DNA from: Bacteroidota bacterium
GTDB taxonomy: Bacteria; Bacteroidota; Bacteroidia; B-17B0; Aurantibacillaceae
Reading direction: 5' to 3'
Length of the DNA: 64,000 nucleotides
NCBI GenBank assembly: GCA_016185125.1
Contig: JACPOC010000021.1
Location: forward strand, 124,001-188,000
In this document: one piece after another, positions 63,809 through 64,000 of the stretch
How the letters are laid out: every line of letters begins with the position of its first letter
Numbering within the stretch: position 1 is the stretch's first letter
Notes under the pieces: generated by a model
What the model was told of the DNA's origin: nothing
What the model saw: only the letters and a program-made list of their open reading frames with translations
Databases searched by the model: none
Translations under genes and position numbers: made by a program

Positions 63809-64000
63809 ATGAAAAAATACCGTGCAGTTATAATAGATGACGAAGAAGACAGCCGAAGCAATACGAGAAATATGCTTCAGAATTACTGTCCCGAAATTGA
63901 AATAGCCGGAGAAGCGGCCAGCGGCCCCGATGGTAAATTAAAAATACAGGAGCTAAAGCCTCATGTTGTTTTTTTAGATATTAATATGCCCGGAATGAAT
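63809..64000 (+). CDS. Response regulator, 3' end outside window
   Basis: The first 64 residues of a receiver domain are visible: MKKYRAVIIDDEEDSRSNTR, with the acidic pair Asp10-Asp11 and the phospho-acceptor Asp57 in VVFLDINMPGMN. The start (KYRAVIIDDEEDSR) is typical of LytTR-type regulators of Bacteroidota, but the output domain is beyond the window. It would act with a sensor histidine kinase that is not visible here. Confidence 0.9.
   Translation, partial: MKKYRAVIIDDEEDSRSNTRNMLQNYCPEIEIAGEAASGPDGKLKIQELKPHVVFLDINMPGMN

Overview
The window is an AT-rich chromosomal segment from a member of the Bacteroidota, probably a free-living or environmental relative of the Flavobacteriales/Sphingobacteriales. 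The signs are type IX secretion (T9SS) proteins (PorP/SprF-like, a PorE-like OmpA protein, the plug protein, type A and type B sorting domains), a TonB-dependent receptor, GWxTD and DUF4412 proteins, the long form of IspG, an almost complete absence of Shine-Dalgarno sites, and TAnnTTTG-type -7 promoter boxes. No plasmid, phage, CRISPR or intact insertion sequence is visible.

Region 1 (1-26 kb) is mostly core metabolism and envelope. It holds a secreted GH92 mannosidase (5' end outside the window), ispG, an exbB-exbD-tonB-folC operon, a LysM lytic transglycosylase, a TonB-dependent receptor, a saccharopine dehydrogenase-like enzyme, small secreted proteins, a cyclophilin, a phosphohexomutase, tRNA-Ser(UGA), a GWxTD protein, a glycosyltransferase, a sodium symporter, recR and clpB.

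Region 2 (26-37 kb) is a cell-surface block in one direction: two large secreted proteins with matching N- and C-terminal modules, a type B sorting-domain protein, a PorP/SprF-like outer-membrane protein and a TPR/propeller/OmpA protein, followed by a GlmU-like nucleotidyltransferase. The order suggests a T9SS-exported surface layer or adhesin with its own membrane anchor and periplasmic connector.

Region 3 (37-53 kb) is housekeeping again: two divergent peroxiredoxins, rnhB, a membrane-anchored propeller protein, purM, mqnA (futalosine route to menaquinone), a lipid kinase, the T9SS plug protein, plsY, glutamate dehydrogenase, a HAD nucleotidase, a DPP-IV-type peptidase, a sirtuin, a 48-residue Cys-rich protein on the opposite strand, and a DAHP synthase-chorismate mutase fusion.

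Region 4 (53.3-60.7 kb) is the accessory part. A 34-bp near-perfect palindrome precedes a run of small lipoproteins, a decayed tail-fibre-like gene, two genes that look like in-frame chimeras carrying a T9SS sorting tail, two paralogous T9SS proteins sharing an almost identical 87-bp block, duplicated upstream leaders, a dispersed palindromic repeat and a GC-rich 21-bp tandem array of about 17 units. This is the least ordinary region. Region 5 (60.7-64 kb) returns to core genes: a thioesterase, gltX, a possible CHAD-like protein and the start of a response regulator.

A recurrent feature is a -7-like box (TAnnTTTG or TAnnTTTA) lying only 3-9 nt before the chosen start codon of many genes on both strands, which would give leaderless or nearly leaderless mRNAs.
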